A stretch of DNA of 64,000 nt from JAXDTI01 sp034090045 (lineage in GTDB: Bacteria; Actinomycetota; Actinomycetes; Actinomycetales; Actinomycetaceae). Location: positions 337,232 through 401,231 of the forward strand of contig JAXDTI010000003.1 of NCBI GenBank assembly GCA_034090045.1, given 5' to 3'. The position numbers and the translations under genes were made by a program. Within the stretch, counting starts at the first letter, position 1. The number at the start of each line of letters is the position of its first letter. Positions 24,081 through 32,003 of this stretch are shown in pieces. The notes under the pieces are model-generated. The model was not told the DNA's origin and searched no databases. It saw nothing but the letters and a program-made list of their open reading frames with translations.

Positions 24081-24170
24081 AGCAATACTATAAACACGCA
24101 TTTATTGAATTTAATAATTGCGACACGCCGATATGCACGAAAGCGTAAAAGTTTTTGCTACAATAACGGC
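24081..24170. promoter_or_regulatory. Divergent promoter/operator region of the prophage switch
   Basis: Minus promoter: -10 TATAGT at 24092-24087, 6 nt before the start at 24080. Plus promoter: -10 TACAAT at 24159-24164, 6 nt before the start at 24171. Both would give leaderless mRNAs; -35 boxes are poor, as often in regulated phage promoters. A near-palindrome TTATTGAATTTAATAA (24102-24117) lies between them and is the best operator candidate. Confidence 0.6.
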
Positions 24171-24470
24171 ATGACTACTCAGCTAATGCCATCTCATGAT
24201 AATCAGTTAAACGTTGCCGAAATCGTTGCAGCAAATGTGCGTCTTTATGCGGCAATGGCCGGTATTAAACAGGCTCGGCTTGCCGATGCACTCGGTTATC
24301 CGCGTTCTAATGTCAGTTCAAAATTCAAAGGACGTACTAACTGGCGCCTGGAAGAACTAGGAAATGTTGCCGGAGTGCTAGGTGTGTCACCTGCTGACTT
24401 GGTAACGCCACATCTCGGTTTCACCGAGCGAATGGCGCGCCCGAAGGGACTCGAACCCCCAACCTTCTGA
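24171..24470 (+). CDS. XRE-family repressor whose 3' end lies in attR
   Basis: 99 aa in the prophage, from the ATG at 24171 (leaderless: TACAAT 6 nt upstream). Residues about 14-84 form an XRE helix-turn-helix domain (I-K-Q-A-R-L-A-D-A-L-G-Y-P-R-S-N-V-S-S-K). The last 12 residues, M-A-R-P-K-G-L-E-P-P-T-F, are encoded by the antisense of the tRNA-Arg 3' end, and the TGA stop is completed by host base A24470. In attP rebuilt from attL, the stop becomes TGG and the frame runs 21 more codons, beginning W-F-A-V-F-L-L-S and ending K-S-N-S-R-F, to a TAG at 7604. So the phage form is 120 aa and the prophage form 99 aa. Likely the immunity repressor. Confidence 0.85.
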   Translation: MTTQLMPSHDNQLNVAEIVAANVRLYAAMAGIKQARLADALGYPRSNVSSKFKGRTNWRLEELGNVAGVLGVSPADLVTPHLGFTERMARPKGLEPPTF

Positions 24471-24508
24471 TCCGTAGTCAGATGCTCTATCCATTGAGCC
24501 ACGGGCGC
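24433..24508 (-). tRNA. tRNA-Arg(ACG)
   Basis: 76-nt cloverleaf on the minus strand. Acceptor GCGCCCG pairs with CGGGCGC; the anticodon loop CTACGGA gives anticodon ACG; the T-loop GGTTCGAGTCC is intact; CCA is encoded. The 3' 36 nt are the att core, so the prophage has restored the gene's 3' half, including the final A of CCA that the host copy left at attL lacks. Confidence 0.97.
24434..24469. repeat. attR core (36 bp)
   Basis: Identical to attL at 7504-7539. It overlaps the 3' part of the functional tRNA-Arg gene and the last codons of the prophage repressor gene. Bases to its right are host, to its left phage. Confidence 0.95.
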
Positions 24509-24589
24509 TTACTGCAATAGCAGCATTAGAAATGCTACCGCCGGCCACCAGGTCGGGCAAATTTGGGTACCCGAAAAGCCTTTCCCCGG

Positions 24590-25393
24590 TCAATCCACTG
24601 CCAGTCCGCGGGCGAGAAAAGCACGGACAATGCGCTCATACTCAACCGGCTCATCTGCACGAACCGCATGAGAAGTACCCGAAATCACCTGAACCTGGAG
24701 ATTCGGGTTACCTATAGTCGCGATTTCCTCCAACGAAGCCGGCGCCACCACCGCTTTCGGGGTGTCTGTCGTAATAAGTAGTGTCGGAACCGCGAGCGCC
24801 GCCGCGACCTGCTGCCAGGAACCGCGCGGAGTAACCTCGCCAGGAGCCAGGGCAGCCGGATCGACCTGCGCATTCGTCAAAACATATCCGAGCAGATCGA
24901 GGGCACCCCAGCCGGGGCGTTTAGCGGCGACCCGCCGCAGCGTATCCTCCGGTTGCGCACGCCAACGCTCAGCGAGCTTCGCCCAGGCACCACCGCGACG
25001 TCGATAATGCTCAACCCACTGGTCACTGACCCAAGCAGGGTCTTCAAGAACCAGAGCACTCGCCAACTCCGGGCGACGGGAGACGATTTCAGCGACCAGC
25101 GCACCACCCATCGAATGCCCGATAACCGCCGGCACTTGACCGTAGTTCCGTTGCAAATGCCCCAGGGTTTCCTCAATAGCTGCCGTCTGAATCTCCACCG
25201 GCGAAAACGGTGAACCAGAATCCGGAACACCCAAGTCACTCAAGCCGTGCCCCGGCAGATCCACGGCCACCAGAAAAAAATCCCCACGCAGTCGCCGCAT
25301 CAGCTCCAGCCAGCTCACCGCACCATCCGTCATCCCGTGCACCAGCACAATCAACGGCTTCCCAGGCTCTCCGGCAGTATATCTCGCCAGCAT
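24590..25393 (-). CDS. Alpha/beta hydrolase
   Basis: 267 aa alpha/beta-hydrolase fold protein. L-V-H-G-M-T-D-G (residues about 17-24) forms the oxyanion-hole motif; V-I-G-H-S-M-G-G carries the nucleophile Ser; a final His lies in G-T-S-H-A-V-R. The acid is probably in the D-T-P segment. The family includes esterases, haloperoxidase-like enzymes and MenH-like hydrolases; no specific substrate can be read. It is the first host gene after the tRNA and is divergent from the nitroreductase gene. Confidence 0.88.
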   Translation of the reverse strand: MLARYTAGEPGKPLIVLVHGMTDGAVSWLELMRRLRGDFFLVAVDLPGHGLSDLGVPDSGSPFSPVEIQTAAIEETLGHLQRNYGQVPAVIGHSMGGALVAEIVSRRPELASALVLEDPAWVSDQWVEHYRRRGGAWAKLAERWRAQPEDTLRRVAAKRPGWGALDLLGYVLTNAQVDPAALAPGEVTPRGSWQQVAAALAVPTLLITTDTPKAVVAPASLEEIATIGNPNLQVQVISGTSHAVRADEPVEYERIVRAFLARGLAVD

Positions 25394-25506
25394 CGCCGCC
25401 CCCTTTCGTTCTGATTCTAGCTATTTGCAACGAAAACTCGATCAGCATCGCAGGCAATATGATTGAAACGAAAACAACAAGCAGGCCCTCGCAGACAGGA
25501 GAACCC

Positions 25507-26274
25507 ATGGCCCCCGCAAGCAGCCCCTTTATCGAAACCGCCCTGAAACACCGCACCATCCGGGAATATGAAGACCGCCGGGTGCCCGAAGAAACACTGA
25601 ACACGCTAATCGAAGTGGCTCGACAGACCGCCACCAGCTCCGGGATGCAACTGTCGTCCCTGATAATCGTGGACGACCCCGAGAAGCGCCACCAAATTGT
25701 GGAAGTCGCGAAACAAGACTATATCGCGCGTGCCCCACACCTGTGGATTTTCATTGTGGACTGCGCCCGAGCCCACCAGCTGATCAGCGAAAACGGTGCC
25801 GATGCGGGCGGCATGACAACGATGGATGTCTTCTTTCAAGGATTCACGGACGCCATATTGCAAGCCCAAAATGTAAACAGTGCCGCCGAATCACTGGGGT
25901 TAGGAACCTGTTTCCTCGGCTCGCCACTAAACGACCCGTTCCGGCTGGCAGAGATTCTCGAACTGCCGCCACTAACCTTCCCGGCACTCGGTCTCATGTT
26001 CGGGTATCCGGCACAAGAACCCCAGTTAAAGCCGCGAATGAGCATGAAACTCCGAACCTTCACCGACCGTTATCAACGTATCGAATCACAACGAGACGCG
26101 ATCGCGCCCTACGATGCTCAAATGTTGAAGTATTACGATACTCGCGACACGAATCAGAAATCCTCAACATTCACCGAGCAACTCACCAAGCGTGCCGCTG
26201 TGGTGCTGCCGAAGCGCCGCAAATTCTTGGAGGCGATGCGGCAACAAGGATTCAACCTGGGGATACAGGATTAG
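25507..26274 (+). CDS. NADPH-dependent FMN oxidoreductase (nitroreductase family, NfsA/NfrA type)
   Basis: 255 aa from the ATG at 25507, supported by AGGAG 5 nt upstream; an upstream in-frame extension overlaps the divergent hydrolase. H-R-T-I-R-E-Y near the N-terminus is the FMN phosphate-binding motif of the family; Q-N-V-N-S-A-A-E-S-L-G-L-G-T-C-F-L-G and P-A-L-G-L-M-F-G-Y-P are the other conserved segments. The C-terminal R/K-rich extension (about 190-255) is typical of NfsA-type enzymes. Likely reduces nitro or quinone compounds or free flavins. Confidence 0.88.
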   Translation: MAPASSPFIETALKHRTIREYEDRRVPEETLNTLIEVARQTATSSGMQLSSLIIVDDPEKRHQIVEVAKQDYIARAPHLWIFIVDCARAHQLISENGADAGGMTTMDVFFQGFTDAILQAQNVNSAAESLGLGTCFLGSPLNDPFRLAEILELPPLTFPALGLMFGYPAQEPQLKPRMSMKLRTFTDRYQRIESQRDAIAPYDAQMLKYYDTRDTNQKSSTFTEQLTKRAAVVLPKRRKFLEAMRQQGFNLGIQD

Positions 26275-26284
26275 GCGCGCCAAC

Positions 26285-27226
26285 ATGACCGGCGCACACG
26301 AGTACGTTGAGTTACATGCCGATGATTACCGAGCCGATATAGCCTGCTTCGGGGCAGGGCCGCGGAAACTAACCTGGCAGGGTCGTGACCTGCTCGCCAG
26401 TTACCCCCGCGATACGCACCGCCCGGCAGCCTGCGGGATGATTCTGGCGCCCTGGCCAAACCGGATTACTGACGGAGTATACATCCACGATGGCACCGTG
26501 CAGAACCTGACGATCACTGAGACCGGGCGCAATAACGCTATTCACGGTTTCGTTGGTGAACAGGACTGGCAGGTGACCCAGCAAACCGAAAACCGGGTGA
26601 CATTGAGCTTGCAGATGGATGCACAGCCAGGATACCCGTGGGCAATGAAATATGTTATTACCTGGGAACTCGATGCAAATAGTGGACTGTCAGGAACCTT
26701 TAAAGCAAGCAACCGCTCCGCAACCCGGGCACCCTTCGGTGTTGGGTTCCACCCGTACCTGCTGGCACAAAACACCGACATTGACGAATGTCAGCTCATC
26801 GCGCCGGTAACTGCCTATCTGCCACTAGAGCCGGAACGAAACCTGCCTGCCGGCCCCCCAGAACCAGTCGAGAACCTGATGCCGGAACTCCCCTACGGAG
26901 CAAACCTGGCAGGAAAACAGATGGACCACTGTTTCGGGGGTGTAAAAGCCGATACGGGCGGCGCGGTGCGCGCCCAGCTCATCCAGAGCAAAACAGCGAC
27001 AAACCCAGGACGCGGAGTGGCACTGTGGGCAGACAGTGAATGGTGTCGCTGGCTGCAGATATACACCGCAGACCCCGCGCGACATGAAGGCTTCCCCAGG
27101 CTCGGGCGAGCAATCGCCGTCGAACCGATGAGCTGCCCTCCAGACGCATTCCGTAGCGGACGCGACCTGAAATACCTGGCGGCAGGCGAAACCTTTACCG
27201 CGCGTCTCGGATTCAACGCGATCTGA
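26285..27226 (+). CDS. galM: Aldose 1-epimerase (galactose mutarotase)
   Basis: 313 aa from the ATG at 26285. G-M-I-L-A-P-W-P-N-R-I, N-A-I-H-G-F (substrate His) and V-G-F-H-P-Y-L (second His) are conserved galactose mutarotase motifs; the catalytic Glu is probably in I-A-V-E-P-M-S-C-P-P-D-A-F-R near the C-terminus. It interconverts alpha and beta galactose ahead of galactokinase, whose gene follows 90 bp downstream in the same direction. No galT or galE is in this window, so the rest of the Leloir pathway must be elsewhere. Confidence 0.92.
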   Translation: MTGAHEYVELHADDYRADIACFGAGPRKLTWQGRDLLASYPRDTHRPAACGMILAPWPNRITDGVYIHDGTVQNLTITETGRNNAIHGFVGEQDWQVTQQTENRVTLSLQMDAQPGYPWAMKYVITWELDANSGLSGTFKASNRSATRAPFGVGFHPYLLAQNTDIDECQLIAPVTAYLPLEPERNLPAGPPEPVENLMPELPYGANLAGKQMDHCFGGVKADTGGAVRAQLIQSKTATNPGRGVALWADSEWCRWLQIYTADPARHEGFPRLGRAIAVEPMSCPPDAFRSGRDLKYLAAGETFTARLGFNAI

Positions 27227-27316
27227 GGCGACACCGCGAAACCACCACCGGGCAGATACTGCACAGAGTAGCCTGGAAACACAGGTTCACCGGCGAATCA
27301 ACAGATTGGTTACACG

Positions 27317-28603
27317 ATGCCCTATTCGAACGCCACGCCCAGCCCCAACAACTGGGCAAATAGTCGCAGCGAAAACACCGTATCCGATGCGGCTCGCGAA
27401 CTGTTCCGAAACAAATTTGGGTACGAACCAGAAGGCGTGTGGGCGGCACCCGGGCGAGTAAACCTGATCGGCGAACACGTGGATTACGCCGGCGGGATTT
27501 GCCTGCCATTCGCGCTCCAACAGTGCGCATATATGGCTGTGAGCCGCAACGAACTGGGGCAATATAGGTTGTGCGCCTGGGATGTTGCCGGCCCTGCCGA
27601 AGAATACCCGGTCACTTCCATCGCTCCCGGAAACCCGCCAGGGTGGGCCGGGTATGTGGCAGGCGCGGTGTGGGCTGCCGACCAGGCCGGGCTGTTAAGC
27701 ACCGGGAACACAACAGGCACCGTTACCGGTCAAGGCTTCGACCTGGCGCTAGTCTCAGATGTTCCGGTCGGCGCGGGACTGTCCAGCTCCGCCGCAATAG
27801 AATGTTCCGCGGCGGTTGCGGCAGTGGAACTGATGACCGGCGAACAGGTAAATGAGGCTCAACGCGTGTCTTTGGTTGCGGTGACAATGCGGGCCGAAAA
27901 CGAAATCGTGGGTGCCTCCACCGGCGGGTTAGATCAAAAAATCTCGCTGCTAGGTGAAACCGGGAACGCCTTAGCTATCGACTTCGGCAACGACAACTAT
28001 CGGCAGATACCCTTCGACATTGCCCGCCAGGGACTCGCGGTGCTGGTGACAAACACCAACTCGCCACACAGCCTCGCAGACGGGCAATACGCGTCCCGGC
28101 GTGGAGTAATCGACGCGGTCACGCAATACGCGGGAGCCGAAACCCTGCGCCAAGTCGAAGACCCCTATTACAGCGCCGACACCTGGGCAGAAACACACGC
28201 ACCCGAGGGGGTTGATATCGCCGAGTGGCGAGCAACCGTGCATCGCCGAATACGGCACCAGGTCACCGAAATCGAACGCACCGAAACCGCGATAACACAG
28301 CTGGAGACCGGGAACTTTAAAGCGTTCGGCGAGTCGATGCAGCAGTCACATATTTCACTGCGACATGACTACGAGGTGTCCACACCGGAACTAGACACGG
28401 TAGTCGAGATTTCACTGGCGCATGGGGCACTGGGAGCCCGCATGACCGGCGGCGGGTTCGGCGGCAGTGCGATAGCACTACTAGATGCGCAGCGAATAAC
28501 GGAATGCGCCGATGCGATAGCGGAAGCTTTCGCGTGGCGCAGCTACCCGGTACCGGAGTTCATAGCCGCCACCCCCAGCCTCGGCGCCCGTCGCACCAGC
28601 TGA
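27317..28603 (+). CDS. galK: Galactokinase
   Basis: 428 aa GHMP kinase. The galactokinase signature G-R-V-N-L-I-G-E-H-V-D-Y-A-G-G, the ATP loop V-P-V-G-A-G-L-S-S-S-A-A-I-E and the C-terminal G-G-G-F-G-G-S-A-I all appear in order. It phosphorylates galactose at C1 in the cytosol. Preceded by galM on the same strand, probably one galactose-use unit. The first codons after the ATG are poorly conserved, so a slightly later start is possible. Confidence 0.96.
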   Translation: MPYSNATPSPNNWANSRSENTVSDAARELFRNKFGYEPEGVWAAPGRVNLIGEHVDYAGGICLPFALQQCAYMAVSRNELGQYRLCAWDVAGPAEEYPVTSIAPGNPPGWAGYVAGAVWAADQAGLLSTGNTTGTVTGQGFDLALVSDVPVGAGLSSSAAIECSAAVAAVELMTGEQVNEAQRVSLVAVTMRAENEIVGASTGGLDQKISLLGETGNALAIDFGNDNYRQIPFDIARQGLAVLVTNTNSPHSLADGQYASRRGVIDAVTQYAGAETLRQVEDPYYSADTWAETHAPEGVDIAEWRATVHRRIRHQVTEIERTETAITQLETGNFKAFGESMQQSHISLRHDYEVSTPELDTVVEISLAHGALGARMTGGGFGGSAIALLDAQRITECADAIAEAFAWRSYPVPEFIAATPSLGARRTS

Positions 28604-28651
28604 GTTGGGTTGCCATATCCGGGCACAGCATCAGGGCAGTCCCTCCAAAAA

Positions 28652-31147
28652 CTATTTCGCAACACCGGTGAAAGTGAACTCGCGGGTATCCGTATCCTCG
28701 GGTGCTCCCGCTTCCGGCTTCTCTCCGGTCACATCCACGACAATGCGCTGTCCCGAACCCAACTCACCGAAGAGAATCTTTTCAGAAAGCACATCCTCAA
28801 TCTCGCGCTGTATTTCGCGGCGCAGCGGGCGCGCACCCAATACCGGGTCGAACCCGCGTTCAGCGAGCAGCTCGCGTGCCGCATCGGTGAGTTCCAGTTC
28901 CATCTCCTGAGCAGCCATCCGCTGTGCGAGTTGCCCGGTAAGCAGATCCACAATCTGGCGAATCTCTTCCATCTGTAACGGCGGGAACACAACAACCTCA
29001 TCGACACGGTTGAGGAACTCCGGACGGAAATGCTGTTTCAGCTCCTCCGAAACCTTAGTCTTAATCTGCTCATAACTGGTCGCAAGCTGTCCTCCAGCCT
29101 GGAAACCGGTCATCACACCGCGGTTAATGTCGCGTGTGCCCAGGTTCGTGGTCATGATGATGATGGTGTTCTTGAAATCGACGCTGCGACCCTGCGAATC
29201 CGTCAAGCGCCCCTCCTCAAGAATCTGCAGCAGCGAGTTGAAAATATCCACGTGCGCTTTCTCAATCTCGTCGAAAAGCACCACCGAGAACGGGTTGCGG
29301 CGCACCTTTTCAGTGAGCTGACCGCCCTCGTCATAGCCGACAAAACCCGGAGGAGCACCGAAAAGACGAGAAGCAGTGTGCTTCTCAGAATATTCGCTCA
29401 TATCCAATTGGATCAGGGAATCCTCATCCCCGAATAGAAACTCGGCGAGCGCCTTTGCCAACTCGGTCTTGCCCACACCGGTAGGACCGGCGAAAATAAA
29501 AGAACCACCGGGACGTTTCGGGTCTTTCAAACCGGCGCGGGTACGGCGAATCGAACGGGAAAGCACCGACACGGCCTGATCCTGACCGATAATGCGTTTA
29601 TGCAGTTCATCCTCCATGTGAAGGAGTTTCGCAGACTCCGAAGCGGTCAGTTTAGCCACCGGAATGCCGGTAGACATCGCCAAGATTTCCGCGATCGCGT
29701 TCTCATCGACCTCGGCGATATTCTCCATCTCACCGGACTTCCATTTCGCCTCCAACTCGGCACGCTGCTCCCCGAGCTTCTGTTCCCGATCCCGCAGGTT
29801 CGCGGCGGCCTCAAAATCCTGGTTATCAATCGCCGAATCTTTTTCCGCACGCACCCCCGCGATCTGTTCATCAATCTCCCGGATCTCCGGCGGGGCAGTC
29901 ATCCGGTGGATACGCAGCCGCGCACCCGCCTCGTCAATCAAATCAATCGCTTTATCAGGCAGGAACCTGTCAGAAATATACCTATCCGACATTTCCGCGG
30001 CGGCACGCAGCGCGTCATCCGTAATCACAACCCGATGATGTGCCTCATAGCGGTCCCGCAGACCCTTCAAAATTTCGACGGTTTCCTCCACGGAAGGCTG
30101 CTCCACCTTTACCGGCTGGAACCGGCGCTCCAAAGCCGCATCCTTCTCAATATATTTGCGGTACTCATCCATCGTGGTGGCACCGATAGTCTGCAATTCG
30201 CCGCGAGCCAGCATCGGTTTCAAAATGGAGGCGGCATCAATCGCGCCCTCCGCGGCACCCGCACCCACCAGTGTGTGAATCTCGTCAATAAACATGATAA
30301 TGTCGCCCCGGGTTTTGATTTCTTTCAGCACCTTCTTCAAGCGCTCCTCGAAATCGCCACGATAGCGGCTGCCGGCCACCAGCGACCCCATGTCGAGAGA
30401 ATAAATCTGTTTACCCTTCAAAGTTTCAGGGACATCCCCGCGCACAATCGCCTCCGCGAGACCCTCCACGACCGCAGTCTTGCCGACACCCGGTTCGCCA
30501 ATCAAAACCGGGTTGTTTTTTGTGCGGCGCGAGAGAATCTGCATGACCCGCTCCATCTCCTGAATACGACCAATCACCGGGTCTAGTTTCCCGTCAGCGG
30601 CCGCTTGAGTCAGGTTACGACCAAACTGATCCAAGATAGCGCTACCCGATTTTTGAGAGGTTCGGGAAGTCGAACCACCCACACCCGCGAGTTCCCCTTT
30701 ATCGCCGCCCTTATACCCGGCGAGCATCTGCGTCACATTACTACGAACCTCGCCAAGGTCGGCACCCAGGTTAGTGAGAACCTGGCTGGCGACCCCCTCA
30801 CCCTCACGGATGAGACCGAGCAGGATATGCTCGGTGCCTATATAGTTATGACCCAGTTGCAGCGCCTCACGCAGGCTCAGTTCCAACACCTTTTTGGCGC
30901 GCGGCGTAAAGGGAATATGCCCCGTGATCTTCGAGTCGCCTTCACCTATGATTTCGATAACCTGTTTACGCACGTCATCTAGGTTAATGTTCATAGATTC
31001 CAAGGCTTTCGCGGCAACACCCTCACCCTCTTTGATCAGCCCCAGCAGGATATGCTCGGTACCGATGTAATTGTGGTTCAGGCTGCGAGCCTCCTCCTGG
31101 GCCAGCACCACGACACGACGGGCACGGTCAGTGAAACGCTCGAACAT
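28652..31147 (-). CDS. clpC: ATP-dependent Clp protease ATP-binding subunit ClpC
   Basis: 831 aa Hsp100 unfoldase with paired N-terminal Clp_N repeats (F-T-D-R-A-R-R-V-V-V-L-A-Q-E-E-A), AAA1 with Walker A G-E-P-G-V-G-K-T, the central UVR-containing M domain (about 420-460), AAA2 with Walker A G-P-T-G-V-G-K-T, and a C-terminal D2-small domain. It feeds substrates to ClpP and is essential for proteostasis in actinobacteria. AAAGGAG before the ATG supports the start. It is the likely partner for degradation of any ClpC-targeted prophage proteins. Confidence 0.98.
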   Translation of the reverse strand: MFERFTDRARRVVVLAQEEARSLNHNYIGTEHILLGLIKEGEGVAAKALESMNINLDDVRKQVIEIIGEGDSKITGHIPFTPRAKKVLELSLREALQLGHNYIGTEHILLGLIREGEGVASQVLTNLGADLGEVRSNVTQMLAGYKGGDKGELAGVGGSTSRTSQKSGSAILDQFGRNLTQAAADGKLDPVIGRIQEMERVMQILSRRTKNNPVLIGEPGVGKTAVVEGLAEAIVRGDVPETLKGKQIYSLDMGSLVAGSRYRGDFEERLKKVLKEIKTRGDIIMFIDEIHTLVGAGAAEGAIDAASILKPMLARGELQTIGATTMDEYRKYIEKDAALERRFQPVKVEQPSVEETVEILKGLRDRYEAHHRVVITDDALRAAAEMSDRYISDRFLPDKAIDLIDEAGARLRIHRMTAPPEIREIDEQIAGVRAEKDSAIDNQDFEAAANLRDREQKLGEQRAELEAKWKSGEMENIAEVDENAIAEILAMSTGIPVAKLTASESAKLLHMEDELHKRIIGQDQAVSVLSRSIRRTRAGLKDPKRPGGSFIFAGPTGVGKTELAKALAEFLFGDEDSLIQLDMSEYSEKHTASRLFGAPPGFVGYDEGGQLTEKVRRNPFSVVLFDEIEKAHVDIFNSLLQILEEGRLTDSQGRSVDFKNTIIIMTTNLGTRDINRGVMTGFQAGGQLATSYEQIKTKVSEELKQHFRPEFLNRVDEVVVFPPLQMEEIRQIVDLLTGQLAQRMAAQEMELELTDAARELLAERGFDPVLGARPLRREIQREIEDVLSEKILFGELGSGQRIVVDVTGEKPEAGAPEDTDTREFTFTGVAK

Positions 31148-31504
31148 ACTCTTCTCCTTTAATAGACTGCTCTGTTTTCCATTATCGGACGGGCGGGGTC
31201 ATGGATGCCCGTCTGTTCACTCTCGGCAGAGCGCTAGGGGCACCACCCACTGTTACAGACGGAGCTGAAGAGGCGCGGTGTCCGATTGCGCAGCGATAAT
31301 CCGCCATGCGAAGCCCCGACAGCTCCATCCATAACCATCCCCTGTAAGTGGACGGAGGAACGAGTTCCTCCCTCCGTATATGTTTCGGAATGAGCCATAG
31401 GGGCCGGGGGGGCGTGCACAACTCTGGAGAATTTGTCCCGGTGAGGTCAAAAAACAGCGCATTTTTTCAAAATCACCAGAGTTGTGCTGAAGCAGCCGCA
31501 GAAA
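31148..31504. other. 357-bp gap between clpC and dtd, with inverted repeats
   Basis: No convincing gene: frames on both strands are short and lack ribosome binding sites. It contains a perfect 7-bp stem with 4-nt loop (31354-31371) and a 12-bp inverted repeat GCACAACTCTGG (31416-31427) and CCAGAGTTGTGC (31476-31487), the latter directly after the dtd stop and enclosing an A6/T6 pair. The right part is likely the dtd 3' untranslated structure; the left contains the clpC promoter, which I cannot place. Confidence 0.6.
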
Positions 31505-31948
31505 TCAGCACTCAACGAGCAGGGTGCACGGCCCGTCGTTAGTCAGTGACACCCGCATCATCGCACCAAACTTTCCGGTGCCGACGCTCAGGTCGCGCGC
31601 CCGCAGACCGGCGATTACCGCATCCACCAGCGGCTCAGCAATCTCGCCGGGGGCAGCCGCTATCCAAGAGGGTCTTCGCCCCTTTTTAGTGTTCCCATAC
31701 AGGGTAAATTGGCTGATGACCAGCACGGGAGCGTTCGCATCGGAGGCGGATAGCTCGCCGGGCAGGACACGCAGTTCAGCGATTTTCCGCACCATAGTCT
31801 CGACCTGCTCCGGACCGTCATCGTGGGTCGCCGCGAGCAACACCACCAGTCCGTGACCCTCGAAAGCCCCGGTCTCGTCATATTCTCCGGTCGCCGGGTT
31901 CTTCACTGACACGGACGCGCCATCCGACACCTGAATAACTGCACGCAT
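31505..31948 (-). CDS. dtd: D-aminoacyl-tRNA deacylase
   Basis: 147 aa from the ATG at 31948 (start M-R-A-V-I-Q is the conserved N-terminus; 7 codons further up is a weaker alternative). S-Q-F-T-L-Y-G with the active-site Thr and the C-terminal N-D-G-P-C-T-L cross-subunit motif are present. The enzyme removes D-amino acids (and glycine on tRNA-Ala) from mischarged tRNA. Confidence 0.93.
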   Translation of the reverse strand: MRAVIQVSDGASVSVKNPATGEYDETGAFEGHGLVVLLAATHDDGPEQVETMVRKIAELRVLPGELSASDANAPVLVISQFTLYGNTKKGRRPSWIAAAPGEIAEPLVDAVIAGLRARDLSVGTGKFGAMMRVSLTNDGPCTLLVEC

Positions 31949-32003
31949 ATCCCCTAATTTACTCGGCACTGTGCCAAGCCGTCAGGCACCCCTGTCTGCA
32001 TCA

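Larger units (their letters stand above)
7504..24469. mobile_element. Compact siphovirus-type prophage integrated in tRNA-Arg(ACG)
   Basis: About 17 kb bounded by identical 36-bp att cores. The left edge has a tyrosine integrase; then, on the minus strand reading from the right, come early regulators, HNH, small and large terminase, portal, protease-capsid fusion, connector, tail tube, tail chaperone, tape measure, tail proteins, endolysin and holin. No primase, helicase or polymerase is present, so replication must lean on the host. The size and the protease-capsid fusion recall very small actinophages such as Rhodococcus phage RRH1 (a resemblance from knowledge, not tested). Every structural gene is open, so the element may be inducible. 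Confidence 0.95.

Noticed and set aside
29600..30586. 328-codon plus-strand frame inside clpC
   Set aside because: Antisense of conserved clpC coding sequence, no start context, no known motif.
31182..31462. Overlapping 60-80 codon minus frames between clpC and dtd
   Set aside because: Three mutually overlapping frames without ribosome binding sites; no family similarity that I recognise.
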